This document shows positions 8,346-10,542 of a stretch of 10,542 nt of DNA, in pieces. The stretch lies in assembly GCA_003024985.2 (NCBI GenBank), contig PXIH01S0102178.1; one strand, written 5' to 3'. The notes under the pieces are model-generated. The model was not told the DNA's origin. It did not search any database and worked only from the letters and a program-made list of their open reading frames with translations. Positions within the stretch are counted from its first letter, which is position 1; each line of letters starts with the position of its first letter. The position numbers and the translations under genes were made by a program. The DNA is from Euperipatoides rowelli (taxonomy: Eukaryota > Onychophora > Udeonychophora > Euonychophora > Peripatopsidae).

Positions 8346-9455
8346 TCACATATAATATTTACTCAATAAGTATGTTTCGAGGCTATTCTTAAATCTATTC
8401 AAAGTGGAAGAGTACACAACATAGTCAGGAAATCCATTCCATTCATTGAGAACTCGTATTGATACAAATGAAGCTCTAATTTTCAATCTGACATTTTTTT
8501 TCCTCAATTTAAAATAGTGACCCCTGGTGACATCTCCGCTAGATATACTAAATAATTCACTATTAAAATTTTACACAATATTTTTAAATGTAAATATCAA
8601 ATCTCCTCTAATTCATCTGATTGATGGAAGAAGTATTCCATAATTCCTTAAATATAATTTTCGTGATTCATAATTTAAAAAACTATATCCCTTTAAGAAT
8701 TTAGAGATCTTTCTTAAAAATCTATCTACTTTTTCAATCTCACCAGAATTAACTATTGAATAAGAAGATGAACAATAGTCAATGATTGATATCAACTTCA
8801 ATGTATATATATCAATTTCTAGAAATATACTTTTCAACATATAGTACTTTTTATACAATTTTGATAACAAAAATCAACATGTGATGAAAAAGACAGTCGA
8901 TTATCCAATACAATGCTCAAATCTCTCTATATAATTACATTTTCAATCTTGTTGTCTCCAATGAAAAAGCATGTTTCTATATCAATTTTACCCATTGACA
9001 TACATTTGCTTTTAGAGTAATTAATTTCTAAATAATTTTCTTTCATCCAATTTGAAAAGAGATCAATCTGTCTTGAAACTCAATTATTTCTATACGAGTA
9101 TCAACAACAGAGAAAAGTTTTACATTGTCTGCATAACTCACAATGTGGCTGAAAGAAAGACTATGTACTGTACATCTACAATGTACAGATTAAACAAAAT
9201 CGTGGATAGGACGGCACCTTGAGGAACACCACAAAAACGCCAGCCAACATCCGAAAAAACACCATTAACTTTAAAATAAAAAGGTCTTTCCACCAAAATT
9301 TCAAAAATCCATCTACAAATAAAAGCAGGAAAATCCATAGAAATCATTTTATATATTAATCTATCAATTTTTACCATATCAAAGGCACATACTAAATCAA
9401 AAAATATTATAGCATCTTGTGACCTTGGTCTCTAAGACTGGTCAAAATGTGTCAT
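8346..9455 (-). mobile_element. 5'-truncated CR1/L2-like non-LTR retrotransposon, reverse transcriptase relic
   Basis: Reading the - strand from 9455 down, the blocks are: DLVCAFDMVK (motif A, 9375-9398), GVPQGAVLSTILFN (motif B, from 9230), YADNVKLF (motif C, 9124-9135), the thumb-region block DLSIVLDNRLSFSSH (8879-8923), IRGDLI (8595-8609), then VLNEWNGFP and FKNSL before a TGA at 8346-8348. This is the order and spacing of the RT C-terminal half of CR1, L2 and Jockey-clade LINEs. The catalytic YADD is YADN here. At least three frameshifts (near 9140-9170, 9060-9085 and 8870) and in-frame stops (8927-8929, 8613-8615, 8571-8573) make it dead. No endonuclease or 5' RT motifs are present, which indicates typical 5' truncation. 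It lies antisense to SETD3. The precise clade is uncertain. Confidence 0.88.
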
Positions 9456-9476
9456 TTATCAATTTTAATTGATAAA
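9455..9476. repeat. Small palindrome at the LINE 5' breakpoint
   Basis: TTTATCAATT and AATTGATAAA form 10-bp arms around a TT spacer. The palindrome sits where recognisable reverse transcriptase similarity ends. It may mark a target-primed integration junction or be coincidental in AT-rich DNA. Confidence 0.5.
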
Positions 9477-9968
9477 TAACAGAATAAATCTATAGGATTT
9501 ATTCCTATATTATAGTCTACTTTATTTGACCAGCTACTTTTATAAGTCAAATTGCTTGTTTCTTTTTTTTATGGTTTTCATCTATATACACTAACTCCAC
9601 GCTAAATTTTTTTAAAGTTTACTTTTTTTTATTTTTTTATAGTTTAATATGTTTTTAATAAATCCCTGTAGTTTTTCTCCCATTAAAAATCGTTTAATAT
9701 TAAGAATTTTAAAGAATCCCAGAGAGGGCAAAATTACCTAAACCGTCAATAGCATTTTCCAATGTTAATTAATTCAGGGATGGCCACCGTAGCACTGAAT
9801 GCAATATATGTAAAAAGATCGGCGGTTTTAAAAAGCTCCTGATTAATATAATTAAAAGTACATATTTGGCTTTATAGAGAAAGGATGTGAGATTTGAGCA
9901 AAAAAAAAAATCAAGTTTCTAACTGAGCTAGAACCAATTCTATGAGTGATTTTCTATATATGTTCCTA
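9477..9968. other. Non-coding AT-rich DNA
   Basis: I see no gene here. Stops are frequent in all frames on both strands, with poly-T and poly-A runs. No further LINE motif could be read upstream of the breakpoint. Confidence 0.6.
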
Positions 9969-9980
9969 CCGGGGTTGAAC
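9969..9980 (-). promoter_or_regulatory. Possible RNA polymerase III B-box
   Basis: On the - strand, GTTCAACCCC followed by GG fits the B-box pattern GTTCRANYCC seen in tRNA-derived SINEs. It lies just outside the repeat arm beginning at 9983. A matching A-box 30-45 bp upstream is not convincing, so a SINE origin is only a possibility. Confidence 0.25.
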
Positions 9981-9982
9981 TC

Positions 9983-10542
9983 TGAAGTGCAGCCAGAGAG
10001 GTAGCAAATGGCTAGCCTGCTTATGAATCCGTCTCGATACCATGATGTTTGTAATAGTTGAATGTTGATTGGGTGTCTAATGAATATTTTTATATGTCGT
10101 ATGAACTTTTATCTATTGATTTACGTACTCAACGTCACTTACTCGCCCGAGGGCAGAAAAATGAACCTTTCAAAATTCCATTCTATACACCAAATAAGTC
10201 ATATTTTTACACTTACCTTGGGGTAATGATTGTTTAGTCAAAAATATACCTCTTAATGAACATTTCCATGCATTTAAATTGTTAAAAATATTAGTACAGT
10301 ATATTTTTTGTAATCGTATATTTAATAAGCTACGTTAGTATGATGTTTTTGAAGGGGTCAGAGGGTGGGGGTCGGCCTTTGACATATCTCCTTGGAGTTA
10401 TAGTAAATCAACAGTTCAAAGGTTATATGACATGGAAATATTCTTTAGACATCCAATGAACGTTGGATTATTAAAAACATCATTGGATCGAGACAAATTA
10501 GTAAGCAAGCTAGCCATTCGCTACCTCTCTGGCCGCACTTCA
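9983..10542. repeat. Pair of inverted repeat copies, right copy cut by the window end
   Basis: Bases 9983-10078 and 10447-10542 are reverse complements without gaps at 80 of 96 positions. Weaker, gapped similarity continues inward to about 10185 and 10336. The outer limit is unknown because the right arm reaches the last base. The intervening sequence has no transposase. It could be a non-autonomous DNA transposon with long terminal inverted repeats, or two SINE-like copies in opposite orientation. A stop-free frame crosses each arm on the strand ending in ...ACTTCA, but substitutions between the arms fall mainly at codon positions 1 and 2 (9, 4 and 3 at positions 1, 2 and 3). That argues against a protein. 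Confidence 0.8.

Noticed and set aside
10338-10542. 68-codon stop-free frame running off the window end
   Set aside because: Not called as a gene: it follows a TAG, matches the inverted left arm with mostly position-1 and -2 differences, and resembles no family I know. It could only be rescued by sequence beyond the window.
1-10542. CRISPR array, bacterial operon or rRNA/tRNA gene
   Set aside because: No regularly spaced repeats, no ribosome binding sites or bacterial genes, and spliceosomal introns are evident. No complete tRNA cloverleaf was found by eye.

Overview
The window is AT-rich, CpG-poor, intron-dominated animal genomic DNA with one ambiguous base (4967), so it comes from a draft assembly. 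The only host gene I can support is SETD3 (actin-histidine N-methyltransferase) on the + strand. Two consecutive internal exons lie at 2961-3106 and 5901-5973, joined in frame across a 2.8 kb intron. The long AT-rich introns, decayed animal transposons (piggyBac, CR1/L2-like LINE) and G/C homopolymer runs suggest a metazoan, probably an invertebrate. I cannot name the species.

Layout. 1-1754: upstream non-coding DNA, presumably intron. 1755-2290: a frameshifted piggyBac transposase relic on the + strand (C-terminal part plus the cysteine-rich tail). 2291-2960: AT-rich DNA leading to the splice acceptor. 2961-3106: SETD3 exon (start of the SET region). 3107-5900: intron containing a telomere-like patch (3961-3996) and a nearly perfect 110-bp inverted repeat (4700-4929). 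Each arm of that repeat carries a hammerhead-ribozyme-like core, and the block is flanked by a 14-bp direct repeat. 5901-5973: next SETD3 exon. 5974-7880: downstream intron. 7884-8297: a degenerate, almost C-free (GAT/GGT/GTT)-type repeat. 8346-9455: a 5'-truncated, mutated CR1/L2-like reverse transcriptase on the - strand, whose 3' end faces that repeat through a short hairpin. 9456-9982: non-coding. 9983-10542: two inverted copies of a roughly 100-200 bp repeat; the right copy is cut by the window edge.

How it fits together. SETD3 is the functional locus, and everything else looks like transposon debris accumulated in its introns. The LINE relic is antisense to the gene. The item most worth following up is the inverted repeat at 4700-4929. 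Both strands can be drawn as a type I hammerhead with GUU at the predicted cleavage site. The single mismatch between the arms turns a U-A pair of helix II into a U-G wobble. Together with the flanking direct repeat, this suggests a small retroposed element related to Penelope-like elements or retrozymes. A second window-wide pattern is a strong excess of the heptamer TAC(A/T)GTA.
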